Shown here in pieces: positions 54,931 through 64,000 of a DNA stretch of 64,000 nucleotides. The notes below the pieces were generated by a model that saw only the letters and a list, made by a program, of their open reading frames with translations, had not been told where the DNA came from and made no database searches. The position numbers were made by a program, and so were the translations under genes. Source of the stretch: Lysobacteraceae bacterium (GTDB lineage: Bacteria; Pseudomonadota; Gammaproteobacteria; Xanthomonadales; Rhodanobacteraceae). Numbering within the stretch: position 1 is the stretch's first letter; every line of letters begins with the position of its first letter. Location of the stretch: the NCBI GenBank assembly GCA_004143945.1, contig SEHB01000001.1:372001-436000 (forward strand), written 5' to 3'.

Positions 54931-57468
54931 ATGAAGCTTCCGTTCTCGCTCGGCAAACCCCGTTGGCAATCGAAGGATGCGGCCGTGCGCCGCGCGGCCG
55001 TGGTGGCCGACGACGATGGCGACCTGCTCGCGAACCTCGGCCGCATCGCGCGCGACGACGCCGATCCGGGCGTGCGCATCGCCGCGATGAAGCGGCTCGC
55101 CGATCCCGGCATCGCGCAGGGTCTCGCGCGCGACGACCTCGATGCAGGCGTGCGCGCGCAGGCACTCGCGCTCTGGCTCGACCTGCTGACCGGGCGCCAC
55201 GCGGGCGCGCCGACGCTGGTCGAGCGCACGCGCCTGCTGCGCGCGCAGGACGAGGCACCGACGATCGAGCACGTCGCCCGCCACGCGCGCGAGCCGGAAC
55301 TGCGCGCAGCCGCGCTCGAGCGCGCCACGCGGCCCGCGTTCCTGCTCGAGCGCGCGCTCGAGGAAGCCGACGCAAGCCTGCGCACCGCGCTGGTCGGCCG
55401 CATCGACAACGAGGGCATGCTGCAGCGGCTGGCCGAGCGCACGCGCAAGTCGGACAAGACCGTCAACCGACTCGCACGCGAGCGCGTCGAGGCGTTGCGC
55501 ATCGCGCGCGGCGATGCCGCGATGCTCGAACTGCGCGCGCGCCAGCTGTGCGAGCGGCTCGAGCAGCTCGTGCGTGATCCTGCCTCGGCCGATGAGCGCG
55601 ACGTGCTCGCGCAGTGGACGCCGATCGCGGAAGCCGCACCCTCGCAATTGCGCGCGCGTTTCGAAGCCGCGCGCTCACTGCTCGTGGCGAGTCGCGAAGC
55701 GCCACGCGCGATGCGCGCGAGCGACGCACCCGCGCTCGTGGCGACAGCGTCCGGATCGCCGGAAGTCGAACGCGCGTCGGAGGCGCAGCCGGCGCCAGCG
55801 GCACGCGATCGCGAAACCGACACCCAAGCCCAAGCCGAAGCCGAAGCCGATGATGTCGTCGCGCCGCTGCTCGCACAGGCGCGCTTCGCGGCCTCGGTCG
55901 ACGAGGCGCGCGCGGCACAGCGCCAGCAGCGCGAGCAGCAGCAGGCGCTCCTGCACGAATTCGGCGAAGCGCTGCGCGCGTGCGATGCCGCGCTCGAGCG
56001 AGGCGCGAGCGCTGAGGCGCACGCAGCGCATGCGCGCGTCGCCGCACTGCGCACGCGCATCGACGGTGCATTGCCGAAGGCGCTGGCCGAGTTGCTGCAC
56101 GGGGTCGAGGCGCGCCACGCCGAACTCAGTCGCTGGCAGTTCTGGGCCGACAACGAACGCCGCCGCCAGATCTGCGAGGAAATCGAAGCCGTCGCTGCGG
56201 CCGCGCTGCATCCCGATGCGGTCGCGGCGAAGGTCCGCGATGCGCAGGCCGAATGGACGCGCCTCGACGCGGTCGAAGGTCCGCGCGGTCGCGGCGGCGA
56301 ACTGACCCGGCGCTTCCACGCTGCCTGCCGCGCCGCACTCGCGCCGGCGCAGGCCTACTTCCACAAGCGCAAGGAACTGCGCCAGACGCAGGCCGGCGCG
56401 ATCGATGACCTGCTCGCGCGGGTCGCCGCGCGCGTGGCGGACGAGACCGAGCCGGATGTTTCCGGCCTGCGCCGCGAAGCCGTGCAGGCGCTGCGCGAGC
56501 TCGACCGCGTCGAGCCGCGCGCGCGCAAGGCACTCGCGCAGCGGCTCAAGGACGCGCTCGACGCACTCGACGCGCGCCAGCGCAGGCGCGACGACGGCGT
56601 CGAACAGGCGAAGGCCGCGTTGATCGCCGAAGCCGAGACACTCGCCGACCAACTGCCGCGCGGCGCGGTCGCGGCCACGCGCGAGCTGCAGCAACGCTGG
56701 CAAGCCTGCGGCAATGGGCGCCGGTCGCGCGACCAGGCGCAGTGGAAGGCATTTCGCGCCGCACTCGATCGCGTGTACGAACGCCTCGACGGCGAACGCA
56801 CCCAGCGGCAGGCGCAGGACGCCGATTCGAAGGCGCGCGCGGAGGCGCTGTGCGTCGAACTCGAATCGCTCGCCGCGGGCGGAACGCCGGCCGAGCGCGG
56901 CGTGGTCGCGCGCATCGTCGAGGGCTGGAACGACCTGCGCTCGCGCGACGATTCACTCGCCAGGCGGTTTGCCGCCGCACGCGAGCACCTGCACGAAGTG
57001 GAGCGCAACGAGCAGCGGCGGCAGCGCCACCAGCGCTTCGACCGCTGGCGCGAGCGCGAAGTCCTGTGCGTCGCCGCCGAGCGCGGCGCGGAATCGCCCG
57101 AGGCGCTGCGGGCGCACTGGGACGCCGCCGCCGACGGCGGCATTGCGCTGCCGGTGCAATCGGCTCGCTTCGAGGCGGCGCTCGCGGGCACGCCGCTCGC
57201 AGCAGCCGATCCCGAGGCGCTGCATGGCCCGCTGCTCGAGCTCGAGCTGCTCGCGGGCATCGAGGCGCTGCCCGAAGACCGCGAACGGCGTCGCGAACTG
57301 CAGGTCGCGCGACTCGCGTCGCGCATGCGCGGCGTCGCCGCGCCTTCGCCGGCCGACGAACTGGTCGACCTGCTCGAGCGTCGCAGCGTACTCGGCGCAG
57401 GCACCGACGAGGCGATCGAGGCCCGCTTCGAGACCGCACTCGCGGCCGCGCTCGCCAGCCTGCCATGA
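54931..57468 (+). CDS. DUF349 domain protein
   Basis: The 845-residue protein starts with HEAT-like alpha repeats (residues 15-200, e.g. ARDDADPGVRIAAMKRLADPG), a low-complexity acidic linker near 280-310, and then several DUF349 repeats with conserved aromatic and charged residues (LQQRWQACGNGRRSRDQAQWKAFRAALDRVYERL; AEWTRLDAVEGPRGRGGELTRRFHAACRAAL). Long charged helices suggest coiled coil. Related proteins occur widely in proteobacteria; no enzymatic motif is visible and the function is not established. The stop overlaps calB (ATGA). Confidence 0.88.
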   Translation: MKLPFSLGKPRWQSKDAAVRRAAVVADDDGDLLANLGRIARDDADPGVRIAAMKRLADPGIAQGLARDDLDAGVRAQALALWLDLLTGRHAGAPTLVERTRLLRAQDEAPTIEHVARHAREPELRAAALERATRPAFLLERALEEADASLRTALVGRIDNEGMLQRLAERTRKSDKTVNRLARERVEALRIARGDAAMLELRARQLCERLEQLVRDPASADERDVLAQWTPIAEAAPSQLRARFEAARSLLVASREAPRAMRASDAPALVATASGSPEVERASEAQPAPAARDRETDTQAQAEAEADDVVAPLLAQARFAASVDEARAAQRQQREQQQALLHEFGEALRACDAALERGASAEAHAAHARVAALRTRIDGALPKALAELLHGVEARHAELSRWQFWADNERRRQICEEIEAVAAAALHPDAVAAKVRDAQAEWTRLDAVEGPRGRGGELTRRFHAACRAALAPAQAYFHKRKELRQTQAGAIDDLLARVAARVADETEPDVSGLRREAVQALRELDRVEPRARKALAQRLKDALDALDARQRRRDDGVEQAKAALIAEAETLADQLPRGAVAATRELQQRWQACGNGRRSRDQAQWKAFRAALDRVYERLDGERTQRQAQDADSKARAEALCVELESLAAGGTPAERGVVARIVEGWNDLRSRDDSLARRFAAAREHLHEVERNEQRRQRHQRFDRWREREVLCVAAERGAESPEALRAHWDAAADGGIALPVQSARFEAALAGTPLAAADPEALHGPLLELELLAGIEALPEDRERRRELQVARLASRMRGVAAPSPADELVDLLERRSVLGAGTDEAIEARFETALAAALASLP

Positions 57469-58880
57469 CGCGCGTCGACGAGGTCGCCACCGGGCTGCAC
57501 GGGCGGCTCGATGCGATGCGCGCCGCGCACGCGGCCGACCCATTGCCCGACTGGCCGACGCGCGCGCGACGCCTGCACGCACTGATGACGATGCTGCTCG
57601 CGCACCGCGGCGAGATTTCGGCCGCGATCTCGGCCGACTTCGGGCACCGGCCGACGCAGGAAACGGACCTGCTCGAGCTCTACCCGAGCCTCTCGACGAT
57701 CCGCCATGCAGTGCGCCATGGTCGCGGCTGGATGCGCGTGCGGCGCGCACCGGCCAGTTTCTGGTTCCTGCCCGCCCGCATCGAGATCCGTCCGCGTCCG
57801 CTCGGCGTCGTCGGCGTGATCGTGCCGTGGAACTATCCGTTGTACCTCGCGATCGCGCCGATCACCGATGCACTCGCGGCCGGCAACCGGGTGCTGGTCA
57901 AGACCAGCGAATGGACGCCACGCTTCTCCGAGCTGTTCGCGAAGATCGTCGCGCGGCACTTCGCACCCGAGGAACTCGCGGTCGTCGTCGGTGATGCGGC
58001 GGTGGCGCAGGCGTTTTCTGCGCTGCCGTTCGACCACTTGCTGTTCACCGGCTCCACCGCGGTCGGATGCGAAGTCATGCGTGCGGCGGCTGCGAACCTG
58101 ACGCCGGTCACGCTCGAGCTCGGCGGAAAATCGCCTGCGATCATCGCCCCGGACGCGCACTTCGAGCAGGCGGTCGAGCGCATCCTGGTCGGCACGCTCG
58201 TGAATGCGGGGCAGACCTGCATCGCGCCCGACTACGTACTGCTGCCGCGCGAGCGCGTCGGCGACTTCGTCGAGGTCGCGCGCGCGACCGTCGAGCGGCT
58301 CTACCCCGGGCTCGAGCGCAATGCCGACTACTGCGGCATCGCGTCCGACCGCCACCACGCACGCCTGGTCGCGCTGCGCGACGAGGCGGTCGCGTCCGGC
58401 GCGCACGCGCACGAACTCGCAGCGGTCGGCGATGCGATGCGGCGCATGGCGCCGACCTTGTTGACCGGCGTCACGCCCGCGATGCGCATCCTGCGCGAAG
58501 AAATCTTCGGGCCATTGCTGCCGCTGGTGCCCTACGACGACCTCGACGAGGCGATCGCATACGTCGCGGACCGCGACCATCCGCTCGCGCTGTACCTGTT
58601 CGCACGCGATCGCGCGCTGGTCGAACGCATGCTGGCACGCACCCATGCCGGCGGCATCTGCGTCAACGACACGCTGCTGCATGCCGCGCAGCACGGGCTC
58701 CCGTTCGGTGGCGTCGGCGCGTCGGGCATGGGTGCCTACCACGGCGAGCATGGCTTCCGCCGCTTTTCCCACCTCGAGCCCGTGTTCAGGCAGGCGCGCT
58801 GGAACGCGGTCGGCCTGCTGAATCCTCCGTTCGGACCGGTCTTCCGCCGCCTGCTCGAGATCCTCTTGCGGCGTGGCTGA
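57465..58880 (+). CDS. calB: Coniferyl-aldehyde-dehydrogenase-like aldehyde dehydrogenase
   Basis: The 471-residue NAD(P)-dependent enzyme oxidises aldehydes to carboxylic acids. The cofactor segment VIVPWNYPLYLAIAPITDALAAGN, catalytic Glu in TLELGGKSPAII and nucleophilic Cys in NAGQTCIAPDYVLL are all present, followed by EEIFGPLLPLVPYDD and GGVGASGMGAYHG. NAGQTCIAPDYV and the short C-terminus match the coniferyl aldehyde/fatty aldehyde dehydrogenase group (class 3-like). The natural substrate may be an aromatic or long-chain aldehyde. It is translationally coupled to the DUF349 gene for no obvious reason. Confidence 0.88.
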   Translation: MTRVDEVATGLHGRLDAMRAAHAADPLPDWPTRARRLHALMTMLLAHRGEISAAISADFGHRPTQETDLLELYPSLSTIRHAVRHGRGWMRVRRAPASFWFLPARIEIRPRPLGVVGVIVPWNYPLYLAIAPITDALAAGNRVLVKTSEWTPRFSELFAKIVARHFAPEELAVVVGDAAVAQAFSALPFDHLLFTGSTAVGCEVMRAAAANLTPVTLELGGKSPAIIAPDAHFEQAVERILVGTLVNAGQTCIAPDYVLLPRERVGDFVEVARATVERLYPGLERNADYCGIASDRHHARLVALRDEAVASGAHAHELAAVGDAMRRMAPTLLTGVTPAMRILREEIFGPLLPLVPYDDLDEAIAYVADRDHPLALYLFARDRALVERMLARTHAGGICVNDTLLHAAQHGLPFGGVGASGMGAYHGEHGFRRFSHLEPVFRQARWNAVGLLNPPFGPVFRRLLEILLRRG

Positions 58881-58884
58881 GCCA

Positions 58885-58903
58885 CCCGGGCGATGCGCCC
58901 GGG
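58885..58903. terminator. Bidirectional hairpin between calB and the RND gene
   Basis: CCCGGGCG (58885-58892), loop ATG, CGCCCGGG (58896-58903) lies in the 32-base gap between two convergent genes and could end transcription from both sides. Confidence 0.55.
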
Positions 58904-58912
58904 CGGCGGTGG

Positions 58913-61900
58913 TCAAGCGTGCGGATCCAGCGCCGGCATGCGCGCGCGCCGCACGTGGCCCGCGCGTGCGTCCGTGATCACGCGCTTCATCCACAGGCTC
59001 GCATCGTCGAGCAGCGAGTAGATGCACGGCAGCGCGAGCAGCGTGACGATCGTCGAGAACGTGAGCCCGCCCGCGATCGCGCGCGCCATCGGGAAGTACG
59101 GCGGTCCGTCGCTCCAGGCCGAGGCGCCACCGAGCGCCAGTGGCAGCATGCCGAGGATCGCGGTCGCCATCGTCATCAGCACCGGCCGCAGGCGCTCCTT
59201 CGCGCCGAGCACAAGCGCCTCGCGGCGCAGGTGGCCATGGTGTCGCAACTGGTTGATGTGCACGATCATCACGATGCCGTTGTTCACCACCACGCCCATC
59301 AGGATCAGGATGCCGATCGCGGCCATGATCGAGAACGTGGTACCGGTGAGCCAGAACAGCCAGAACACGCCGAACACCGAGAACACGAACGTCATCAGGA
59401 TCGCGGCCGGATAGATCATCGATTCGAACATCGCGCACATCACGACGTACACGAGCACCAGCGCGATCAGGGTGTTGAACAGCATCTGCTGGCCGGCCTG
59501 GTCCTCGCGGTCGAAGCCCTGTCCGAAGCTCCAGCGATAGCCCGCCGGCAACGCGAGCGCGTCCATCGCCGCGGTGATCTCCGCGCGCGCTTCGGGCATG
59601 GTCTTGCCGTCGGCGAGATTCGCGGTGATCCGCAACGACGTCATGCGATCCTGGCGCTGGATCGCGGAAGGCGAGTCGCGCGTGTCGGTGCGCAGCATCG
59701 AGAGCAGCGGGATCTGGGTACCATCGGGCGCGCGCAACTTGAAATCCGAGAGGCCCGACAGGCTCTGCGTGTCGGCACCCTGGAAGCGCAGCCACACCGG
59801 CAACTGGCGATCGTCCGCATTGAAGTCCTTGAGCGGCATCCCGCGCAGCGCGATCTGGATGTAGTTCGCGACCGTCTGCGCGTCGAAGCCGTACTGCGCG
59901 GCGCGCACGCGATCGACGCGCGCCTCGACCTCGCGGTCGCCGTTGCCCTTCTCCGGACGCACGTCGCGCAGGCTCGACAGGCGCGCGAGCACGCCGACCA
60001 CGCTGCCCGACAGTTCGGACAGGCGTTCCATCGAATCGCCGACCAGCGAGATGTCGACGCCGCCACCCATGCCGCCGTCGCCACTGCTGTCGAGCGCGAC
60101 CTTGCCGACTGCGATCGCCGGGAGGCCCTTGCGCAGCTCCTCCTCGATCTCGGCCACCGGTCGGCGCGCCTCGCCGACGCCGACGAGGCGCTTACCCCAC
60201 TCGATGAGGCCGCTCGGCGTTTCGCGCAGCAGCAGGCGCGTCTGCGCCTCGCCATCCTCGCTGAACCAGCTGTACACCGATGCGATATCGAAGCGCTCGC
60301 GATTCTCGTCGAGGTACTGCTCGACCTTGATGATCGAAGGCCGCAGGTCCTCGAGCCGGTAGTTCGCGTTGATCTCGTAGGACAGGCGCACGATGCGCGA
60401 TTCGCCGTCGTCGAACATGTCCTTCTTGGTCAGCGCGATCGGCACCATGCTGAGCACGACCAGCGCGAGCACGGCCGCCATGGTCCAGCGCCGGTGCGCG
60501 AGCGTCCACTCGACGATGCGCCCGTAACGGTCGCGCAGCCGCGTGATCGAGCTCTCGTGGCCGAGGAACTTCGGCGCCTTCATGCGCGAGGCGAGCATCG
60601 GCACCAGGCTCACCGCGACCAGCCACGAGGCGAGGTGGGCGATCGACATCGAGATCGCGACCTGCGCGAGGAAGATCGAGATGTTGTTGGCTTCGCCGAA
60701 GATGTTCGGCAGGAACACGATCACGCTCGACAGCGTGCCCGCGGCGATCGCGACGCCGACCACCTGGGTGCCTTGCACCGCGCAGTACCACGGACGGTCC
60801 GGGTAGCGCTCGCGGTACTGGTAGATGCTCTCGACCACCACCACCGCGTTGTCGACGAGCATGCCGACCGCGAGCAGCAGGCCCATCATCGAGAGCACGT
60901 TGAGGCTGATGCCGAGAAAGTACATGCAGCCGAGCGTCATCACGAAGCAGATCGGGATCGCGAGCGACACCATCAGCGTGGACGGCCAGTCGCGCAGGAA
61001 GAAGAACAGCACGAGCACCGACAGCAAGGTGCCCTCGAGGCCGGCCTTGCCGAGTTCGCGCAGGCTGCCGGTCACGTTGTCGGCCTGGCTCTCCATCGGG
61101 TAGACCTGCAGCCCGCGCAGTTCCGGCGACGTGCGGATGCGCTCGACCTCGGCCATCACCGCGGTGCCGACGTCGACGAGGTTCGCATTGCGTTCGCGAT
61201 AGATGTCGACGCCGACCGCGGGCTTGCCGTCGAGGCGCCGCGCGAAGTCGACGCGCGCAGGGCGCAGCACGACGGTCGCGATGTCGCCGAGCTTGAGGCC
61301 CCGCGCGTCGATCGGGATCGCGCGGATGTCGTCGAGGCTGCGCCACTGGCCCATCGGTTGCACGCGAAAGCGCTGGCCGGCCGCGTCGATGCGGCCGCCC
61401 GAGATCGCGAAATTCGCGTTCGAGAGCCGGTCGTAGAGCTGGTCGAGGCTGACGTTGTGCGCGCTCAGGCGGTCCGAGGACAGCTCGATCTGCACCTCGG
61501 GCTGGCCGATGCCGGAGATGTCGACGCTGGCGACGCCGTTGATGCGCTCGACCGGCCGCTTGATCACGCGGTCGATGAGCTCGTACGCATTGGACAGGTC
61601 GGCGCCCGCGCTCGCGATGCGAAGCTGCAGCACCGGCTCGTCCGAGGTCGAGAACTTGCGCACGAAATAGCGCTGCACGTCGGCCGGCAGCTCGTCGCGG
61701 ATCGCATCGATCTTCTCGCGCGCCTGCACCGCCTTGATCGCGACGCTCTCGCCCCACTTGAACTCGAGGAAGATCTGCGCGGCGTCGCCGTCCGAGGTCG
61801 ACTGCATGCGCTCGATGCCCGGCAGGGTCGCGAGCGCTTCTTCGACCGGGCGCGTGATCGTCCGCTCGATCTCGCCCGGGGTCGAGCCCGGGTACGGGAT

Positions 61901-62044
61901 CTGCACGAACAGGAACGGCGCGTCGATCGCCGGGAACTGCTCGAGCGGCAGCTTGAACGCCGCGATCAGCCCGATCACGACCATCGACACGAAGAACATG
62001 ATCGCCGTGACGGGACGCTTCAGGCTGAGCTCGGCGAGTGTCAT
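58913..62044 (-). CDS. RND efflux transporter permease (HAE1 family)
   Basis: The 1043-residue protein is a full-length proton-driven RND exporter, with the N-terminal LKRPVTAIMFFVSMVVIGLIAAF, large periplasmic loops after helices 1 and 7, the conserved GLLLAVGMLVDNAVVVVESI and GILILMGVVVNNGIVMIVHIN motifs (helix 4 Asp, helix 10), and 12 predicted helices. In helix 4, AVGMLVDNAVVVVE carries one Asp where AcrB-type pumps have DD, which suggests altered proton coupling. It overlaps the upstream permease gene (ATGA), so the two are probably subunits of one complex or act in parallel, as in MdtBC. Substrate unknown. Confidence 0.92.
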   Translation of the reverse strand: MTLAELSLKRPVTAIMFFVSMVVIGLIAAFKLPLEQFPAIDAPFLFVQIPYPGSTPGEIERTITRPVEEALATLPGIERMQSTSDGDAAQIFLEFKWGESVAIKAVQAREKIDAIRDELPADVQRYFVRKFSTSDEPVLQLRIASAGADLSNAYELIDRVIKRPVERINGVASVDISGIGQPEVQIELSSDRLSAHNVSLDQLYDRLSNANFAISGGRIDAAGQRFRVQPMGQWRSLDDIRAIPIDARGLKLGDIATVVLRPARVDFARRLDGKPAVGVDIYRERNANLVDVGTAVMAEVERIRTSPELRGLQVYPMESQADNVTGSLRELGKAGLEGTLLSVLVLFFFLRDWPSTLMVSLAIPICFVMTLGCMYFLGISLNVLSMMGLLLAVGMLVDNAVVVVESIYQYRERYPDRPWYCAVQGTQVVGVAIAAGTLSSVIVFLPNIFGEANNISIFLAQVAISMSIAHLASWLVAVSLVPMLASRMKAPKFLGHESSITRLRDRYGRIVEWTLAHRRWTMAAVLALVVLSMVPIALTKKDMFDDGESRIVRLSYEINANYRLEDLRPSIIKVEQYLDENRERFDIASVYSWFSEDGEAQTRLLLRETPSGLIEWGKRLVGVGEARRPVAEIEEELRKGLPAIAVGKVALDSSGDGGMGGGVDISLVGDSMERLSELSGSVVGVLARLSSLRDVRPEKGNGDREVEARVDRVRAAQYGFDAQTVANYIQIALRGMPLKDFNADDRQLPVWLRFQGADTQSLSGLSDFKLRAPDGTQIPLLSMLRTDTRDSPSAIQRQDRMTSLRITANLADGKTMPEARAEITAAMDALALPAGYRWSFGQGFDREDQAGQQMLFNTLIALVLVYVVMCAMFESMIYPAAILMTFVFSVFGVFWLFWLTGTTFSIMAAIGILILMGVVVNNGIVMIVHINQLRHHGHLRREALVLGAKERLRPVLMTMATAILGMLPLALGGASAWSDGPPYFPMARAIAGGLTFSTIVTLLALPCIYSLLDDASLWMKRVITDARAGHVRRARMPALDPHA

Positions 62045-64000
62045 GCCGGCTCTCCCGCAGTCCCGGCCGCTCCCTCGATCGGCAGCCCGCCGTCGCCGGC
62101 CGCCGCATCGGCGAGACGCTGGCGGTTGCGCTGCCCGCGCGCGACGTACCAGGCGTCGCCACGGCGATCGAGCAGGTCGTACACGACCGGCACCACGACG
62201 AGCGTGAGCAGCGTCGACACCGCGAGGCCGCCGATCACGGTCAGCGCCATCGGCGCGCGCACCTCCGCGCCTTCGCCGACGGCGAGCGCGAGCGGTGCGA
62301 AGCCGATCAGCGTGCACAGCGTCGTCATCACGATCGGACGCAGGCGCGACTCGGCGCCCTGCGCGATCGCCTCGCGCTTGGGCACGCCGGCTTCGCGCAA
62401 CTGGTTCACGCGGTCGATCAGCACGATCGCGTTCTTGACCACGATGCCGACCAGCATGATGAGTCCGATGAACACGACCACCGAGATCGCCGAGCCCGAG
62501 AGCTTGAGCGCGAGCACGGCGCCGACGGCCGCGAGCGGGATCGAGAACATGATCACGAACGGATGCAGCAGCGACTCGAACTGCGAGGCCATCACGAGGT
62601 AGACGAGGAAGATCGCGAGGCCGAGCGCGAACAGCAGCGACGTCACCGAGTCGTCGAGTTCCTCGCTCTGGCCGCCGACCGCGACGCGCACGCCGGCTGC
62701 GAGCGGGTGGTCCGCGACGATCCTGTTGACCTCGCCCACCGCGCTCGCAAGATCTCCGCTGCGCAGGTTGGCCGATACCACCGCGACGCGTTCCTGGCTG
62801 ATGCGATGGATCTCGCTCGGCCCCTCGCCCGCGACCACGTCGGCGACCGCCGACAGCCGGATCGGCGTGTCGCCCGGCGACTGCGCCGACTCGGTGCTCG
62901 CGGCCGGCGTCGCCGCGGCCGCACCCGTGCCGCCGACGGTCGGCGCAGGCACGTAGCCGACGATCAGGTTGCGCACGTCGTCGACGCTGGCACGATCGGC
63001 CAGTTGCGCGCGCACCAGTACGTCGATCTTGCGGTCGCGGAAATCGTAGCGCGTCGCGACTTCGCCCTTGACCTTGCGCACGAGCCGATCCGCGATCTCG
63101 CGCGTGGTGAGGCCGAACGCGGCCGCGCGGTCCTGATCGAATGCGACCTGCACTTCGGGATAGCCGCCTTCGACCGTCGACTTGACGTCGGCGAAACGCG
63201 GCGAGGCGCGCATGAGCTCGGCGAGCTTCTGCCCGCCCTTGGCCAGCGCGTCGAGGTCGTGGCCGCGGATTTCCACTTCGAGCGGCGCGGAGAAGCTGAA
63301 GAGTTGCGGACGCGCGAACTTGACGCTGGCATCGGTGCGCGTGAAGCCGCTGCGCAGGCGCTCGACTTCGGCCGCTTCGATCGCCTTGCTGCCGCCATCG
63401 ACGAGCGCGATCGACAGCCGCGCGATGTTCTCGCCGGAATCGGTCGGGCTCGCATCGAGGCGCGTGCCGGTGCCGGCCACGCCGTAGATCGAGGCGACGC
63501 CGGGATCCTTCGCATGGCGCGCGGAGACGTCGGCGACGACCGCGTCGGTCTGCGCGAGCGGCGTGCCCGGTGGCAGCGTGATCGTCATGTCGAAGCGTCC
63601 CTGCGCGAGCTGCGGGATCAGGTCGAGCCCGAGCGACGGCACCAGCGCCATCGTCGCGACGAATGCGGCACCCGCGAACGCGAGCACGCGCCAGGGATGC
63701 GCGAGCGCCGCCGGCAGGCGTCGATGGTAGAACGAGGCCGCGCGATCGTACGGCAGCGTGACGCCGCGACCGATGAAACGCAGCGCGCGCCCGAACACGC
63801 GTCCGAACACGCCGGAGACCGCCGCGACGAGCCACGCGATCGCGCGCGGCAGCGTCTGGAACACGAGTTCTCCGACCCAGCGCGCGGCGACGACGAGACC
63901 GCGCAGCACGCGGTTGCGCGGCAGCGCACGCGACGCCGCCTGCGGCTCGTCGCGGTAGGCCAGCGGCGAGCGGCCCTTGAGCGAGGCGAGCATCGGGATC
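62041..64000 (-). CDS. Second RND efflux permease, C-terminal part (runs off the window)
   Basis: At least 652 residues are visible, without the N-terminal half. The first residues read IPMLASLKG, typical of the region after helix 6 of RND permeases. Next comes an unusual insertion with hydrophobic or amphipathic stretches (LRGLVVAARWVGELVF, LPRAIAWLVAAVSGVFGRVF) before helix 7 (VLAFAGAAFVATMALV). Then follows the second periplasmic loop and the five terminal helices, including GLIMLVGIVVKNAIVLIDRVNQ and a late AVGEGAEVRAPMALTVIGGLAVSTLLTLVVVPVVYDLL. It is the upstream partner of the permease at 58913. Confidence 0.92.
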   Translation of the reverse strand, partial: IPMLASLKGRSPLAYRDEPQAASRALPRNRVLRGLVVAARWVGELVFQTLPRAIAWLVAAVSGVFGRVFGRALRFIGRGVTLPYDRAASFYHRRLPAALAHPWRVLAFAGAAFVATMALVPSLGLDLIPQLAQGRFDMTITLPPGTPLAQTDAVVADVSARHAKDPGVASIYGVAGTGTRLDASPTDSGENIARLSIALVDGGSKAIEAAEVERLRSGFTRTDASVKFARPQLFSFSAPLEVEIRGHDLDALAKGGQKLAELMRASPRFADVKSTVEGGYPEVQVAFDQDRAAAFGLTTREIADRLVRKVKGEVATRYDFRDRKIDVLVRAQLADRASVDDVRNLIVGYVPAPTVGGTGAAAATPAASTESAQSPGDTPIRLSAVADVVAGEGPSEIHRISQERVAVVSANLRSGDLASAVGEVNRIVADHPLAAGVRVAVGGQSEELDDSVTSLLFALGLAIFLVYLVMASQFESLLHPFVIMFSIPLAAVGAVLALKLSGSAISVVVFIGLIMLVGIVVKNAIVLIDRVNQLREAGVPKREAIAQGAESRLRPIVMTTLCTLIGFAPLALAVGEGAEVRAPMALTVIGGLAVSTLLTLVVVPVVYDLLDRRGDAWYVARGQRNRQRLADAAAGDGGLPIEGAAGTAGEPA

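Noticed and set aside
58067-62602. Very long open frame (about 1500 codons) on the plus strand opposite the RND permease genes
   Set aside because: It is rich in Arg, His, Asp and Ala without family motifs and lies antisense to two well-conserved permeases; it is an artefact of high third-position GC.

Overview
The window is a high-GC chromosomal segment of a gammaproteobacterium. Gene content and order point to the Xanthomonadales/Lysobacterales, probably Rhodanobacteraceae-like: ndk-rlmN-pilF-rodZ, yfgM-bamB-der, a FadN-type beta-oxidation protein under a PsrA-type regulator, a rhodanese-MoeB fusion, and GGGAATGGG-type intergenic repeats. The family assignment is inference. There is no rRNA, tRNA, CRISPR array, prophage or insertion sequence that I can support.

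Layout. 1-2.2 kb: end of a membrane protein gene, a lipoprotein, a tRNA-binding-domain protein and an exported SnoaL-like protein. 2.2-6.7 kb: a fatty-acid degradation operon (psrA-fadN-fadA, minus strand) with a PsrA-type palindrome over the psrA promoter. 6.9-13.9 kb: housekeeping genes for nucleotides, ribosome modification, type IV pilus, cell shape, outer-membrane assembly and ribosome GTPase. 13.9-16.9 kb: coupled molybdenum-cofactor genes mobA-moeA-moeB. 16.9-22.5 kb: DUF1244, folD, and a divergent TPR serine/threonine kinase and ECF sigma factor, then a pseudouridine synthase. 22.7-25.8 kb: guaB-guaA. 25.9-33.7 kb: dioxygenase, phospholipase D/cardiolipin synthase, tadA, TerC, a secreted beta-helix protein, ferredoxin reductase and an exported alpha/beta hydrolase.

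33.8-37.9 kb holds a metal-resistance block: a DUF411 lipoprotein, a MerR-family regulator with a well-formed dyad operator, and a copper-type P1B ATPase. 38.3-44.3 kb is the most distinctive part: a second, different P-type ATPase, three universal stress proteins, and a GNAT acetyltransferase carrying a histone H1-like Lys/Ala/Pro-rich tail. FNR/ANR-type boxes lie upstream of the ATPase and of the acetyltransferase, the latter with near-ideal class II geometry, so I read this as a low-oxygen stress regulon. 44.4-48.4 kb: a TorF-like outer-membrane protein divergent from a coupled ECF sigma/anti-sigma/subtilase operon, then a cupredoxin.

48.5-54.9 kb: rpmJ (cysteine-poor L36 form) with a textbook terminator, a BamE-like small exported protein, agmatine deiminase, a PAS-GGDEF diguanylate cyclase, N-carbamoylputrescine amidase and a TraB-family membrane protein. 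aguA and aguB together convert agmatine to putrescine but are separated by the cyclase gene on the other strand. 54.9-58.9 kb: a DUF349 protein coupled to an aldehyde dehydrogenase. 58.9-64 kb: two adjacent RND efflux permeases on the minus strand, the upstream one running off the window.

Many genes are packed with ATGA/GTGA/TGATG overlaps, implying translational coupling. Recurring -10 hexamers TAGAAT and TACCAT appear upstream of several genes; for at least three genes they sit so close to the ATG that a leaderless mRNA is predicted.
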